In this document: positions 25,735 through 34,619 of the stretch, piece by piece
How positions within the stretch are numbered: position 1 is the first letter of the stretch
Layout of the letters: each line of letters begins with the position of its first letter
NCBI GenBank assembly: GCA_049594415.1
Contig: JBMYJM010000002.1
Location: 124,001 to 188,000 of the forward strand
DNA: 64,000 nt
Direction: 5' to 3'
DNA from: Arctic95D-9 sp049594415
Lineage (GTDB): Bacteria; Verrucomicrobiota; Verrucomicrobiia; Verrucomicrobiales; DEV007
Notes under the pieces: generated by a model
The model's database searches: none
The model's input: the letters and a program-made list of their open reading frames with translations, nothing else
What the model was told of the DNA's origin: nothing
Program-made: the position numbers and the translations under genes

Positions 25735-27606
25735 ATGATCCTTCGCTTGTTTCTTTGGGGCCTGTTCTTCACTCTGCTCCCCGCGGGCGCGGCGGAAAAG
25801 CCCAACTTTGTCTTCATTGTCTCAGAAGACAATTCCAAGCACTACCTGAAACTATTCGACGAAGGCGGAGCTGAAACTCCACACATTGCCTCCCTCGCTG
25901 AGAACGGAATCAAGTTCACCCGCGCCTTTTCGAACACTCCCGTCTGCTCCACTGCCAGGACAACTCTTGCCACGGGATGCTACGGCCCTCGCATCGGCAC
26001 CCAGTTTCATCGCCGTTCCAAAATGGCCGAAATGCCCGAAGGCGTGCGCATGTTCCAGGCTTACCTTCGCGACATCGGTTACTACACCACGAACCGGTCC
26101 AAGAAAGACTACAATGCTATCGAAAGCGAGGGCACCTGGGATGCCTCATCTTCTAAAGCTACTTGGCGAAACCGTCCCGACGCAGAGCAGCCTTTTTTTC
26201 ACATGCAAAGCCATGCGGATTCACACGAGGGTCGGCTCCATTTCAGCGAAGAGACCTATCAGAACGAGAAGACTTCCCACGATCCCGAAGAAGTTGTGCT
26301 TCAACCCTACTTCCCCGACACTCCCCTCTTTCGCTACACCCGCGCCCACTACCTTGATCGCATCCAGGTGATCGACGATATCGTCGGGGCAACCGTCGCA
26401 AAACTGGAAGAAGACGGCGTGCTCGAAGACACCTTCGTTTTCTACTTTGGAGACCACGGCGGTGTGATGCCACGAGGAAAAGGCTACGCCTACGAATCCG
26501 GGCTTCACATTCCTCTCGTCGTCCGCGTCCCGGAAAACTTCAAGCACCTCGTTGATGCCGATCTTGGCAGTAGTAACGGCGGCTTCGTGAGTTTCATCGA
26601 CTTCGGCCCCACCGTGCTCAACCTCGCTGGCATTGAGGTCCCCCGTGGAATGGACGGCACTCCTTTTCTGGGTGATGGCATTTCTCTGGCTGACGTTGCC
26701 AAGCGTGACACCGTTTTCGGCTACGCCGACCGCTTCGATGAAAAATACGAGCAGGTCCGCACGCTCAGGATCGGGGACTGGAAGTATATGCGGAGCTTCC
26801 AACCCTATTATCCGGACGGCCTCCAGAACAACTATCGCTACCTTCAACTTGCCTATCGTGAGTGGCGCGCGCTCTTCAACGAGGGAGAGCTAAACGATGC
26901 GCAGGTTCAGTTCTTTCAACCCAAGCCAGCAGAGTTGCTGTTCGATCTCTCTACTGATCCTCATGAAGTCAAAAACCTGGCGAACGCCCCCGCCCACCAA
27001 GCCCGGCTCGTCGCTATGCGCGAGCAACTCACTGACCGACTGAAAGCGATGCCTGATCTCAGCATGTATCCGGAAAATGTGCTCTACGACGCTGCCATGG
27101 GTAATCCCGTCAAATACGGCAAAGAGCATAACGAGCAAATCAGTGAGCTAATTGATACTGCCAACCTGATGTTAGTTCCATTCGCCGATGCTCACGCTGC
27201 CCTGGCCACTGCTTTGACCTCAGATGATCCTTACCAGCGTTACTGGGCTGCCACAGCTTGTGCTTATTTTGGAGAGGAAGCGAGCGAACTGGCTCATACC
27301 GCGAGCCCACTTCTCAACGACGAAGATCCTATGGTCCGGGTTCGAGCCGCTGAGTTTCTTGGCAGGATTGGCAAAGCCGACCCGAGAACCACACTCATTG
27401 ATGTGGTCAACTCATCCGACCACCCCGTCGAGCAGCTTATCGCGCTCAATGCTGCGGCCTACTTCCATGAGCACACTGAAACCGCCTTCCTTTTCCAAGC
27501 GAGTGACTTCGAGGGAGTCAAAGGCGAAGGCGAACGCCGCATACAATACTTCGACAACGACTGGCTCAAGAAACCCCGCAGTTCAAAGAGTAAGGGGAAG
27601 AAGTAA
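25735..27606 (+). CDS. Exported S1-family sulfatase with HEAT-like C-terminus and atypical C-S-T-A-R site
   Basis: A 623-residue protein with a signal peptide (MILRLFLWGLFFTLLPAGAAE). The alkaline phosphatase-like fold shows in FVFIVSEDNSKHYLK (metal Asp), ETPHIASLAENGIKFTRAFS, FGDHGG (metal Asp-His) and GDWKYMRSF. At the formylglycine position the sequence is C71-S-T-A-R75 followed by TTLATG. The usual motif is C-x-P/A-x-R, so Thr replaces Pro. Residues about 485-580 look like HEAT repeats (RYWAATACAYFGEEA, VRVRAAEFLGRIGKA), a fusion common in PVC sulfatases. It would desulfate a polysaccharide or glycoside in the periplasm. It converges on the squalene synthase gene. Confidence 0.88.
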   Translation: MILRLFLWGLFFTLLPAGAAEKPNFVFIVSEDNSKHYLKLFDEGGAETPHIASLAENGIKFTRAFSNTPVCSTARTTLATGCYGPRIGTQFHRRSKMAEMPEGVRMFQAYLRDIGYYTTNRSKKDYNAIESEGTWDASSSKATWRNRPDAEQPFFHMQSHADSHEGRLHFSEETYQNEKTSHDPEEVVLQPYFPDTPLFRYTRAHYLDRIQVIDDIVGATVAKLEEDGVLEDTFVFYFGDHGGVMPRGKGYAYESGLHIPLVVRVPENFKHLVDADLGSSNGGFVSFIDFGPTVLNLAGIEVPRGMDGTPFLGDGISLADVAKRDTVFGYADRFDEKYEQVRTLRIGDWKYMRSFQPYYPDGLQNNYRYLQLAYREWRALFNEGELNDAQVQFFQPKPAELLFDLSTDPHEVKNLANAPAHQARLVAMREQLTDRLKAMPDLSMYPENVLYDAAMGNPVKYGKEHNEQISELIDTANLMLVPFADAHAALATALTSDDPYQRYWAATACAYFGEEASELAHTASPLLNDEDPMVRVRAAEFLGRIGKADPRTTLIDVVNSSDHPVEQLIALNAAAYFHEHTETAFLFQASDFEGVKGEGERRIQYFDNDWLKKPRSSKSKGKK

Positions 27607-27640
27607 GCTCCAATGACAGCTACCCAAACAGGATCACGCA

Positions 27641-28579
27641 TCAAAAGAGAAGCGCCCTGACCAGAGACTGCCAGACCGCTGTCCGTGGCACTTTAATTCG
27701 ATGTTGCATCACCTGCTTCGGCCCGGCCTCGCGAAGCTCAACAAGGGTTCTCTTGGCAAGGATCTGCGGCAAGCGGGTGCAAAGGTGAACTCGCCCACTT
27801 CTAAGCTTGAGGCAATATTCATCACCCGCTTCAAGAAGTTCCTGACAGATATCCACCCATTTGTTGAATACCGGCTCCAGTTCCCGGAACTTAATTTCCT
27901 CCAAAGGAACCCAGCCTTCCTGCCTAAGCTCCTCACCCGGAAGATAACAACGTCCCTCAGGTAGATCTTCATGCAAATCTCGCAAAATATTAACCAACTG
28001 CAGTGCCTGCCCCAGCTTACGGCCGCAGATCAGCATTCGTGAAGCATCATCACGATAGGCAAACCTCTCTCCCAGGTTCGTAAATCCTACCTTAGTCCAG
28101 AATTCTCCGACACATCCCGCAACCCAATACGTGTAGCGAAGCAGTTCTTCATCGGATTCACAGGTCACCACTCCAGTGCTATCAAAGTAGTTCACGTCCC
28201 AAAGCTGCCCGTGAATGATCGTCAGGATCACTTCGCTGAGATGATCCTGATTCGCTGAATCAATTGACTGATACCATCGAAACAATTCCGGGCTTTGCCT
28301 GATCAGTTCCGCTTCCCCGGCGTGGCTTACGACGCCGGCGACATCTCCCATTCCTTCGATGCGATCGAGTTGCCCCTGGATCAGCAGGCGAACCGAATCA
28401 AGAAGCTCGCGCCGCCGATCACTGTTAATACCCTTAGCGTCAGCAATTGTATCAGTGAGGCGGGCAAGAAGGTAGCCAAGCGAAACAGGTTCCCGCATAC
28501 TTGCGGGAAGAAATCGCATGCTCAGGTAAAACGAACGCGAAACCGACTTGAGCAGTTCGTTGTGATCAGCTGTCAGCAT
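27641..28579 (-). CDS. Squalene/phytoene synthase family protein
   Basis: A 312-residue trans-isoprenyl head-to-head synthase. The two Asp-rich motifs are D43-T-I-A-D47 and D-L-H-E-D in NILRDLHEDLPEGRCYLP. Supporting blocks are VSRSFYLSMRFLP and YTYWVAGCVGEFW. It condenses two farnesyl- or geranylgeranyl-diphosphates at the membrane face. Phytoene versus squalene (or the HpnC/HpnD type) cannot be decided by eye. The start follows the DAHP synthase stop by 10 bases, so the two are probably co-transcribed although functionally unrelated. Confidence 0.88.
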   Translation of the reverse strand: MLTADHNELLKSVSRSFYLSMRFLPASMREPVSLGYLLARLTDTIADAKGINSDRRRELLDSVRLLIQGQLDRIEGMGDVAGVVSHAGEAELIRQSPELFRWYQSIDSANQDHLSEVILTIIHGQLWDVNYFDSTGVVTCESDEELLRYTYWVAGCVGEFWTKVGFTNLGERFAYRDDASRMLICGRKLGQALQLVNILRDLHEDLPEGRCYLPGEELRQEGWVPLEEIKFRELEPVFNKWVDICQELLEAGDEYCLKLRSGRVHLCTRLPQILAKRTLVELREAGPKQVMQHRIKVPRTAVWQSLVRALLF

Positions 28580-28589
28580 AAAGTCCCTG

Positions 28590-29636
28590 CTAACCCAACT
28601 TCTCCGCCGCTTCCTTGATGATGCGCTCGGTCGTTTCCCAACCGATACACGGGTCAGTCACAGATTGTCCCCAGATCATCTGTGAAGGGTCATCGAGAAT
28701 TTTTTGATTTCCTTCTACCAGATTACTCTCGAGCATTGCGCCGACGACCCATCTGTTTCCTTCAGCCCTCTGCCGGACGATCTCATCAAACACTCCGGGC
28801 ATTTTCTCATAGTCCTTAGAGCAGTTCGCGTGACTGGCATCAGTGACAATGGCTGGGGAAACACTACCCGCTTTCAGACCAGCGATGGCCTTCTCAACCG
28901 ATGCTTCATCGAAGTTAGGACCATCATCTCCCCCACGCAGCACAGTGTGGCAGTTGGCATTCCCTTTGGTGCTCACCATGGAAGCCACTCCCTCAGGGCT
29001 GATCCCAAAGAATGTTTGAGGAGCAATCGCTGCCTTTAAGGCGTTCACCACAGCACTCATACCTCCATAGGTTGTGTTCTTGAAACCCACGGGCATGGAC
29101 AATCCTGATGCCATCTGGCGATGAGTCTGGGACTCAACGGTGCGAGCACCTATCGCAGCCCAGCAGATCAAATCGGCAATGTACTGCGGCGTGATCGGAT
29201 CAAGAAACTCGGTCGCCGTCGGCAAACCAATATCGACCACATCACGCAGCAGCTTGCGGGCGATCCGAAGTCCTTCGGCAAGATTGGCCGTGCCGTCGAG
29301 ATCCGGATCCATGATGAGCCCTTTCCAGCCAACCGAGGTACGCGGCTTTTCAAAATAGACCCGCATCACAATTTCGATCCGCTCTTTCACCTCTTCGCTC
29401 AACACCGCGAGTTTTTCGGCATATTCGATGCCCTGCTTGGGGTCGTGAATCGAACACGGCCCCACAATGACCATGAAACGGTCTGAATTCCCCTGGAGAA
29501 TGTCTTCTATCCTCTTCCGGGATTCTGTCACCGTCGAAGCCTGGGCATCGGACCGGGGTTGCTCATGGGTCAACAACGCCGGAGCCGGCAGGGGGACGTT
29601 GAATGCGACATTTAAATCTGTGACCTGCGCCGTCAT
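28590..29636 (-). CDS. 3-deoxy-7-phosphoheptulonate synthase (class I, AroF/G/H type)
   Basis: A 348-residue enzyme that condenses phosphoenolpyruvate and erythrose-4-phosphate as the first step of the shikimate pathway. Signatures are VIVGPCSIHDPKQ (PEP site), KPRTSVGWKGLIMDP, GARTVESQTHRQMASGLSMPVGFKN, and DASHANCSKDYEKMP with a metal-binding Cys/His region. Which aromatic amino acid feeds back on it cannot be told. It is downstream of moeA (61-base gap) and 10 bases before the squalene synthase gene. Confidence 0.94.
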   Translation of the reverse strand: MTAQVTDLNVAFNVPLPAPALLTHEQPRSDAQASTVTESRKRIEDILQGNSDRFMVIVGPCSIHDPKQGIEYAEKLAVLSEEVKERIEIVMRVYFEKPRTSVGWKGLIMDPDLDGTANLAEGLRIARKLLRDVVDIGLPTATEFLDPITPQYIADLICWAAIGARTVESQTHRQMASGLSMPVGFKNTTYGGMSAVVNALKAAIAPQTFFGISPEGVASMVSTKGNANCHTVLRGGDDGPNFDEASVEKAIAGLKAGSVSPAIVTDASHANCSKDYEKMPGVFDEIVRQRAEGNRWVVGAMLESNLVEGNQKILDDPSQMIWGQSVTDPCIGWETTERIIKEAAEKLG

Positions 29637-29697
29637 ACTATCAAATGAGTCGCGGTTGACGGTGCCAGTGTCAAGAAAGCGCTTTACGACAACTCAA

Positions 29698-30882
29698 TCA
29701 GATTGGCAGCACCGTGACCTGCTCTCCGGCAGCAACTTCCTGTTCTGGTTCCAGCCGAACAAGGCAGTTCGCTTTGCTGAGTCCGAAAATCGCGTGTGAC
29801 TGCTGCGTTCCTGACAGTTGAACCTCATTCCCCCTGAGAATTCCGCGCAAGTAATGCGGCCGGTCTCCACGATTGTTCATCGCTTCCTTCGCGACCGCTA
29901 TCACTTGCCCGGAGTCAGCACCTTGGACAGGTTTTCCAAGCAATCGCTGGATCACTGGCTTCACAAAAAGCAAAAAGGTCACGAAGGCGGAGACAGGATT
30001 TCCCGGCAAACCAAATACCATGGTTCCATCTTCATGCCGCCCGAATACAAAAGGCTTTCCTGGTTTGACCCGGACGCGCCAGAAATCTGTCGACACTCCG
30101 AGATCTGTCAGAACCTCCTTCACGAAGTCACGCTCCCCAACAGAGACGCCGCCGGCGATCACCACCACATCGGCAGTCGACAACGCATGACTTAACACTT
30201 CGCGAAGCTTATCCATTTCATCAACAGCGTGAGAAGTCGCTGCGACCCCTCCCACTCTTGTCACCGCAGAATGCAGCAGAGGCGCATTGCTGTTGTAGAT
30301 TTCACCGGGCAGCAGAGGGGCTCCTGGCTCGACCAGCTCGTCCCCCGTAGTGACAATCTGGACAAGAGGCCGTGAGTGCACCGGAATCTCTGGAATACCC
30401 TGCGATGCCAGCAATCCAATTCGCGTCGGAGTTACTACCGACCCCGCATCCAGCAACCGCTGCCCGGCACAGACATCTCCACCGCGACGACGGATATTTT
30501 CACCCTCAACAACCCCATCAATAATGGTGATCTTTCCGCCCTCCCTTACAACATCCTCCTGCATGATCACCGCATCCGCACCCACCGGCACTGGAGCGCC
30601 CGTGAAAATTCGGATCGCTTCACCGGAAGAAAGCTCAAGTTCCCGGTCGAGGCCTGCGGCCTGGATTGCCTCTGCGACAACCAGCACACTCCCGTCTGTC
30701 GCCTGAGCCGCTTTCACGGCATAACCATCCATACTCGAGTTGTCGAATGGCGGAGAATCAACCAGGCCCACAATATCTTCGGCGAGAACCTGATCCAGTC
30801 CCAATTCTGGGGGAACCCAAACCACCGGACCGGGATCTGACTGGTCAAGAATTCGTTGCCGGGCCTGTGATTCTTCCAACAT
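29698..30882 (-). CDS. moeA: Molybdopterin molybdenumtransferase
   Basis: MoeA inserts molybdate into adenylylated molybdopterin. The ATG at 30882 (MLEESQARQRIL, 394 residues) is preferred; a second ATG lies 7 codons upstream. Domains in order: N-terminal MoeA_N with FDNSSMDGYAVKAA, GAPVPVGADAVIMQED; then the MoCF domain with TTGDELVEPG, GGVSVGERDFVKEV and FGLPGNPVSAFVTF; then the C-terminal beta domain. The other cofactor genes are not in this window. Regulation is not apparent. Confidence 0.95.
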   Translation of the reverse strand: MLEESQARQRILDQSDPGPVVWVPPELGLDQVLAEDIVGLVDSPPFDNSSMDGYAVKAAQATDGSVLVVAEAIQAAGLDRELELSSGEAIRIFTGAPVPVGADAVIMQEDVVREGGKITIIDGVVEGENIRRRGGDVCAGQRLLDAGSVVTPTRIGLLASQGIPEIPVHSRPLVQIVTTGDELVEPGAPLLPGEIYNSNAPLLHSAVTRVGGVAATSHAVDEMDKLREVLSHALSTADVVVIAGGVSVGERDFVKEVLTDLGVSTDFWRVRVKPGKPFVFGRHEDGTMVFGLPGNPVSAFVTFLLFVKPVIQRLLGKPVQGADSGQVIAVAKEAMNNRGDRPHYLRGILRGNEVQLSGTQQSHAIFGLSKANCLVRLEPEQEVAAGEQVTVLPI

Positions 30883-30966
30883 CTTTACACAGCAAAGAAT
30901 CAACTGAAATCAGTGTCAAACCCACAGTCGACCAACTCACATCGAAATAGACCACCTCACATCGCC

Positions 30967-32763
30967 TCACATCCGCCCGGCCAACAATTCACGCTGAAAG
31001 ATCATTTCTTTCGGCATATGATCATAAAGATCGAGATAGAGATCCACTTCCGACAATAATTCCTGGCGAAACTCTTCCTGGCTGACTGCCATCAAACGAT
31101 CAAACTGCTCCTCGGTAAAGTCGAGACCGTCAAAATTGAGTTCGTTATAGTATGGGACCCAACCGAACTGGGCTTCATGTCCACACCCTCGACCACAAAC
31201 GCGATCGAAGATCCATTCAAGAACCCGCATGTTTTCTCGAAAACCGGGCCAGAGGAATTTGCCGTTTTCGTCTTTCCTGAACCAGTTCACATGGAAAATT
31301 CGCGGCAGATGCTTCACGCTTTTCCTCATTTCCAACCAGTGAGCAAAATAGTTACCCATGTTATACCCGCAGAACGGCAGCATCGCGAAAGGGTCGTGTC
31401 GAATTTTGCCGATCGCGCCTTCGGCAGCAGCCGTCATCTCAGAACCAAGATTAGCTCCCAGGTAAACGCCATGGACCCAGTTGAAGGCCTGAAAGACTAG
31501 CGGCATCGTCGTCGCACGACGACCTCCGAAAATGATGGCATCGATGGGAACTCCGGCAGGGTTCTCCCAGTCCGGGTCAATCGCCGGGCACTGTGAGGCC
31601 GGAGCCGTAAATCTCGAGTTCGGATGAGCTGCGGGCGTCTCTGAATCGGGAGTCCACGGATTGCCGCGCCAATCCGTCAGTTTGGCCGGAGGTTCGTCCG
31701 TCATCTCTTCCCACCAGACATCCCCGTCTTCAGTCAGGGCAACATTGGTGAAAATGGTATTCGCACTCAGCGAAGCCATCGCATTGGGATTCGATTTCTC
31801 CGAGGTGCCGGGTGCCACTCCAAAATAACCGGCCTCAGGATTGATCGCTCGAAGCTTGCCGTCTTCCCCCGGGCGAAGCCACGCAATGTCATCACCCACC
31901 GTTGTCACTTTCCAGCCCTGTTCCCGGTAATTTTCCGGTGGAATCAGCATCGCAAAGTTCGTTTTCCCACAGGCGCTTGGAAAAGCTGCCGCGACATAGC
32001 GTTTTTCCCCGTCCGGGTCTTCAACGCCGCTGATCAGCATGTGCTCGGCCATCCAGCCTTCGTCACGGGCCATCACACTGGCGATGCGTAAAGCGAGACA
32101 TTTCTTGCCGAGCAGGGCGTTGCCACCGTACCCGCTGCCGAATGACCAAATCTCCCGGTCTTCCGGGTAATGGACAATGAATTTTGTTTCATGGCATGGC
32201 CAGGGGACATCCTTCTGGTCCGGTTCGAGCGGAGCACCGACGGAATGAACGCACGGAACAAAATCACCATCTTCGCCAAGCTGATCCAGCACGGCATTCC
32301 CCATTCGGGTCATAATCTTCATGTTCACCGCCACGTAGGCGGAATCGGAAATTTCAACCCCGATGATCGAGTGCTCTGAGCCCAGGGGGCCCATGCAAAA
32401 CGGGATGACATACATTGTTCGCCCCCTCATACAGCCGCGGAAGAGTCCGTTCAAGGTCTCGCGCATCTCCTCTGGATCGGTCCATCGATTGGTCGGACCT
32501 GCGTCCACCTGACGCCGGCTGCAGATGAAAGTGCGATCCTCAACCCTGGCAACATCCTTCGGGTCCGACCAGGCAAGATAACTGTTAGGCCGCTTTTCCG
32601 GATTTAGCTGAATGAAAGTCCCGGCTTCGACGAGCTCTCCGCAAAGCCGGTTCCACTCTTCATCGGAACCGTCGCACCATACTACCGAGGCCGGTCTGCA
32701 TAGAGCAACCAGCTTGTCGACCCATTCGAGCAAACCGGCATGAGAAGTGGGAGGATCGGGCAT
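30967..32763 (-). CDS. pckG: Phosphoenolpyruvate carboxykinase (GTP)
   Basis: This enzyme converts oxaloacetate and GTP to phosphoenolpyruvate, linking the TCA cycle to gluconeogenesis. I use the ATG at 32763 (598 residues, MPDPPTSHAGLLEW); the in-frame extension upstream reads through repeat DNA and has no homologous look. Motifs: P-loop AAFPSACGKTNFAMLIP with the reactive Cys, TVGDDIAWLRPGEDG (metal Asp), FGVAPGTS, and IIFGGRRATTMPLV. Length fits the GTP family. It is divergent from tgt, and the 200 bases between hold a repeat. Confidence 0.95.
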   Translation of the reverse strand: MPDPPTSHAGLLEWVDKLVALCRPASVVWCDGSDEEWNRLCGELVEAGTFIQLNPEKRPNSYLAWSDPKDVARVEDRTFICSRRQVDAGPTNRWTDPEEMRETLNGLFRGCMRGRTMYVIPFCMGPLGSEHSIIGVEISDSAYVAVNMKIMTRMGNAVLDQLGEDGDFVPCVHSVGAPLEPDQKDVPWPCHETKFIVHYPEDREIWSFGSGYGGNALLGKKCLALRIASVMARDEGWMAEHMLISGVEDPDGEKRYVAAAFPSACGKTNFAMLIPPENYREQGWKVTTVGDDIAWLRPGEDGKLRAINPEAGYFGVAPGTSEKSNPNAMASLSANTIFTNVALTEDGDVWWEEMTDEPPAKLTDWRGNPWTPDSETPAAHPNSRFTAPASQCPAIDPDWENPAGVPIDAIIFGGRRATTMPLVFQAFNWVHGVYLGANLGSEMTAAAEGAIGKIRHDPFAMLPFCGYNMGNYFAHWLEMRKSVKHLPRIFHVNWFRKDENGKFLWPGFRENMRVLEWIFDRVCGRGCGHEAQFGWVPYYNELNFDGLDFTEEQFDRLMAVSQEEFRQELLSEVDLYLDLYDHMPKEMIFQRELLAGRM

Positions 32764-32828
32764 GATATGATGATAGATCGGGTGAGAGCCTTGTCGAGAA
32801 AACAGCGTGTTAGGTTTTTGGGAGACAC

Positions 32829-32915
32829 TTGATCCTGCTCTTAATCTTGATCTTGCTCTTCTAATCGCTCCAAAAAGAAGATTAAGAGCAAGAACAGGAT
32901 TAAGAGCAAGAGTAG
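32829..32915. repeat. Imperfect inverted repeat built of AAGAGCAAGA-type units
   Basis: The right arm has two exact copies of GATTAAGAGCAAGA (32880-32893 and 32898-32911, 18 bases apart). The left arm (about 32829-32866) contains related units in the opposite orientation (CTGCTCTTAATCTTGATCTTGCTCTTC), so about 25 of 31 positions pair across a short spacer. It lies 66 bases upstream of the pckG start and 52 before tgt, and is purine-rich on one strand and pyrimidine-rich on the other. Confidence 0.75.
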
Positions 32916-32966
32916 GTAGCGCCCTGATCAAATCCGTCGTAAACTCCCGCCCGCCTCAGATTGCGA

Positions 32967-34100
32967 ATGTTTACCCTGCTCAAATCCGATACCAAAACCG
33001 CCGCGCGACGCGGTCGGCTCGAACTCGCTCACGGCGAAGTCGAGACCCCGGCCTTTATGCCCGTGGGAACCCGCGGCACGGTCAAATCGGTCCACCCGCA
33101 GGAATTAACCGATCCGGCCCTCGATTGTCGAATCATCCTCGGAAACACTTATCACCTCTACCTCCGACCGGGAACTGAGGTCCTCGATGAATTTGGCGGC
33201 CTGCATAACCTCATGCAGTGGGACCGCCCCATCCTCACTGATTCAGGTGGTTATCAGGTCTTTTCTCTCTCCAAGCTCCGCAAGATCACGGAAGAGGGGG
33301 TCCGATTTCAGAGTCACATCGACGGCAGCCCCCTCTTTCTCACCCCTGAGTCAGTTCTTGAGATCCAGCGCTCCATTGGCAGCGACATCTGCATGATTCT
33401 CGACGAATGCCCTCCCTACCCTTGCGAACGGGAATACGCAGAGAACTCCCTCGCGCTGACCCAGAAGTGGGCCGTCAAAGCCCGGGAATGGATCGAGAAA
33501 CACCGGCCGCCCGGCCAGCGATATTTTGGCATCGTGCAGGGCGCCTGTTATCCCGAACTTCGGGAAAAGGCCGCCCGGGACCTCGTTGACCTGGATTTTG
33601 ATGGATACGCAATCGGGGGACTCTCCGTCGGCGAACCGGTCCCCGATATGCTCAAGGCCGTCGATGTCGCCGCGCCGATCCTGCCGGAAACGAAACCGCG
33701 CTATGCCATGGGCCTCGGCCAGCCCGATCAGCTCCTTGAACTCGTTTCCCGGGGAGTCGACATGTTCGATTGTGTTCTCCCGACCCGCGTCGCCCGCAAC
33801 GGCACGGCCTACACGCCCGGGGGGACGATTAATCTCAAAAACGCCAAGTGGGAAAAAAGCCGGGAATTACTCGCTCCAGACGGTGAAACGCACCCCCTTT
33901 GCCAAGGATTTACGAAGGGATACCTCCGCCACCTCATCAAAAACGAGGAAATCCTCGGTCTCAGGCTGCTGACGCTCCACAACGTCACCTTTTATCTCCA
34001 CTTGATGAATCGGGTTCGCGGTGCTATAGAGGCCGGCACGTTTGCCGATTTTAAGGCAGATTTTATAAGCCGATACCGCGGTGAAAGAATCGACGCCTGA
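32967..34100 (+). CDS. tgt: Queuine/preQ1 tRNA-guanine transglycosylase with variant zinc site
   Basis: Exchanges guanine-34 of GUN-anticodon tRNAs for preQ1 in queuosine synthesis. 377 residues from ATG 32967; a TTG two codons earlier is an alternative. Visible: catalytic Asp in ILTDSGGYQVFSL, CMILDECPPYP, GGLSVGEP and the nucleophile Asp268 in DMFDCVLPTR. The zinc site, usually C-x-C-x-x-C and a His 26 residues on, reads E307-T-H309-P-L-C312 with His338 at the same 26-residue spacing. Two of the three cysteines are thus replaced. It is followed by its own terminator, then yajC and secDF, the classical tgt-yajC-secDF order. Confidence 0.95.
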   Translation: MFTLLKSDTKTAARRGRLELAHGEVETPAFMPVGTRGTVKSVHPQELTDPALDCRIILGNTYHLYLRPGTEVLDEFGGLHNLMQWDRPILTDSGGYQVFSLSKLRKITEEGVRFQSHIDGSPLFLTPESVLEIQRSIGSDICMILDECPPYPCEREYAENSLALTQKWAVKAREWIEKHRPPGQRYFGIVQGACYPELREKAARDLVDLDFDGYAIGGLSVGEPVPDMLKAVDVAAPILPETKPRYAMGLGQPDQLLELVSRGVDMFDCVLPTRVARNGTAYTPGGTINLKNAKWEKSRELLAPDGETHPLCQGFTKGYLRHLIKNEEILGLRLLTLHNVTFYLHLMNRVRGAIEAGTFADFKADFISRYRGERIDA

Positions 34101-34116
34101 GCGCCAGGCGTCTTTT
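34092..34116 (+). terminator. Rho-independent terminator at the end of tgt
   Basis: GACGCCTG pairs perfectly with CAGGCGTC around a 5-base loop, followed by TTTT. The stem begins inside the last codons and includes the tgt stop. yajC starts 32 bases later, so readthrough or a separate promoter would be needed for it. Confidence 0.75.
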
Positions 34117-34147
34117 CGTCTAAACAGATCCAAATTTTAAGAAAGTA

Positions 34148-34537
34148 ATGATAGCACAACTCCTTATTCTCGCCCAGGAAGCCGCACCTGCCGCACCCGC
34201 TGGTGGCGAAGGTGCCCCTGCTGGTGGTGGCCTCGGCATGTTCGTCCCCATGATTCTCATCATGGTCATGTTCTACTTCATCCTGATTCGTCCCCAGCGT
34301 AAACAGCAGAAAGCACAAGAACAAATGCGCAAGAGCCTCGGCAAAGGCGACAAAGTGGTCTCAATCGGCGGAATTCACGGTCTCGTCACCGGGATGACCG
34401 ACAAAACTGTGTCCGTCAAAGTGGCTGACGGTATCAGTATGAAGTTTGATCGTTCCGCAATCGCCTCCGTCGATCCGAAGGGCGGCAAAGACACCGGCTT
34501 CGACGACGAGGAAGCAGAGGTAGAAACGGAAAGCTGA
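34148..34537 (+). CDS. yajC: Preprotein translocase subunit YajC
   Basis: A 129-residue inner-membrane auxiliary of SecDF. A short N-terminal region rich in Ala/Gly/Pro precedes one membrane segment (about 35-54, FVPMILIMVMFYFILI), then the hallmark RPQRKQQKAQEQMRKSL, KGDKVVSIGGIHGLVTGM and an acidic tail. It is normal in order (tgt, yajC, secDF) and 82 bases upstream of secDF. Confidence 0.94.
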   Translation: MIAQLLILAQEAAPAAPAGGEGAPAGGGLGMFVPMILIMVMFYFILIRPQRKQQKAQEQMRKSLGKGDKVVSIGGIHGLVTGMTDKTVSVKVADGISMKFDRSAIASVDPKGGKDTGFDDEEAEVETES

Positions 34538-34564
34538 TCCGCCTCCCAAAAATCCCCCCTCCCC

Positions 34565-34587
34565 CTAAAGGGCCGACGCCCTTTAAA
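34565..34587. repeat. Short palindrome between yajC and secDF
   Basis: TAAAGGGC and GCCCTTTA form a perfect 8-base stem with a CGAC loop. It is followed by AAATCTG, not a T-run, so it is a weak terminator at best; it resembles the other short palindromes in this window. Confidence 0.5.
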
Positions 34588-34619
34588 TCTGAATTGATTC
34601 ATCCAATCCCGTAAAACCC

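Noticed and set aside
32764..32931. N-terminal extension of pckG
   Set aside because: It reads through the repeat DNA and has no PEPCK-like sequence; the ATG at 32763 fits the family length.
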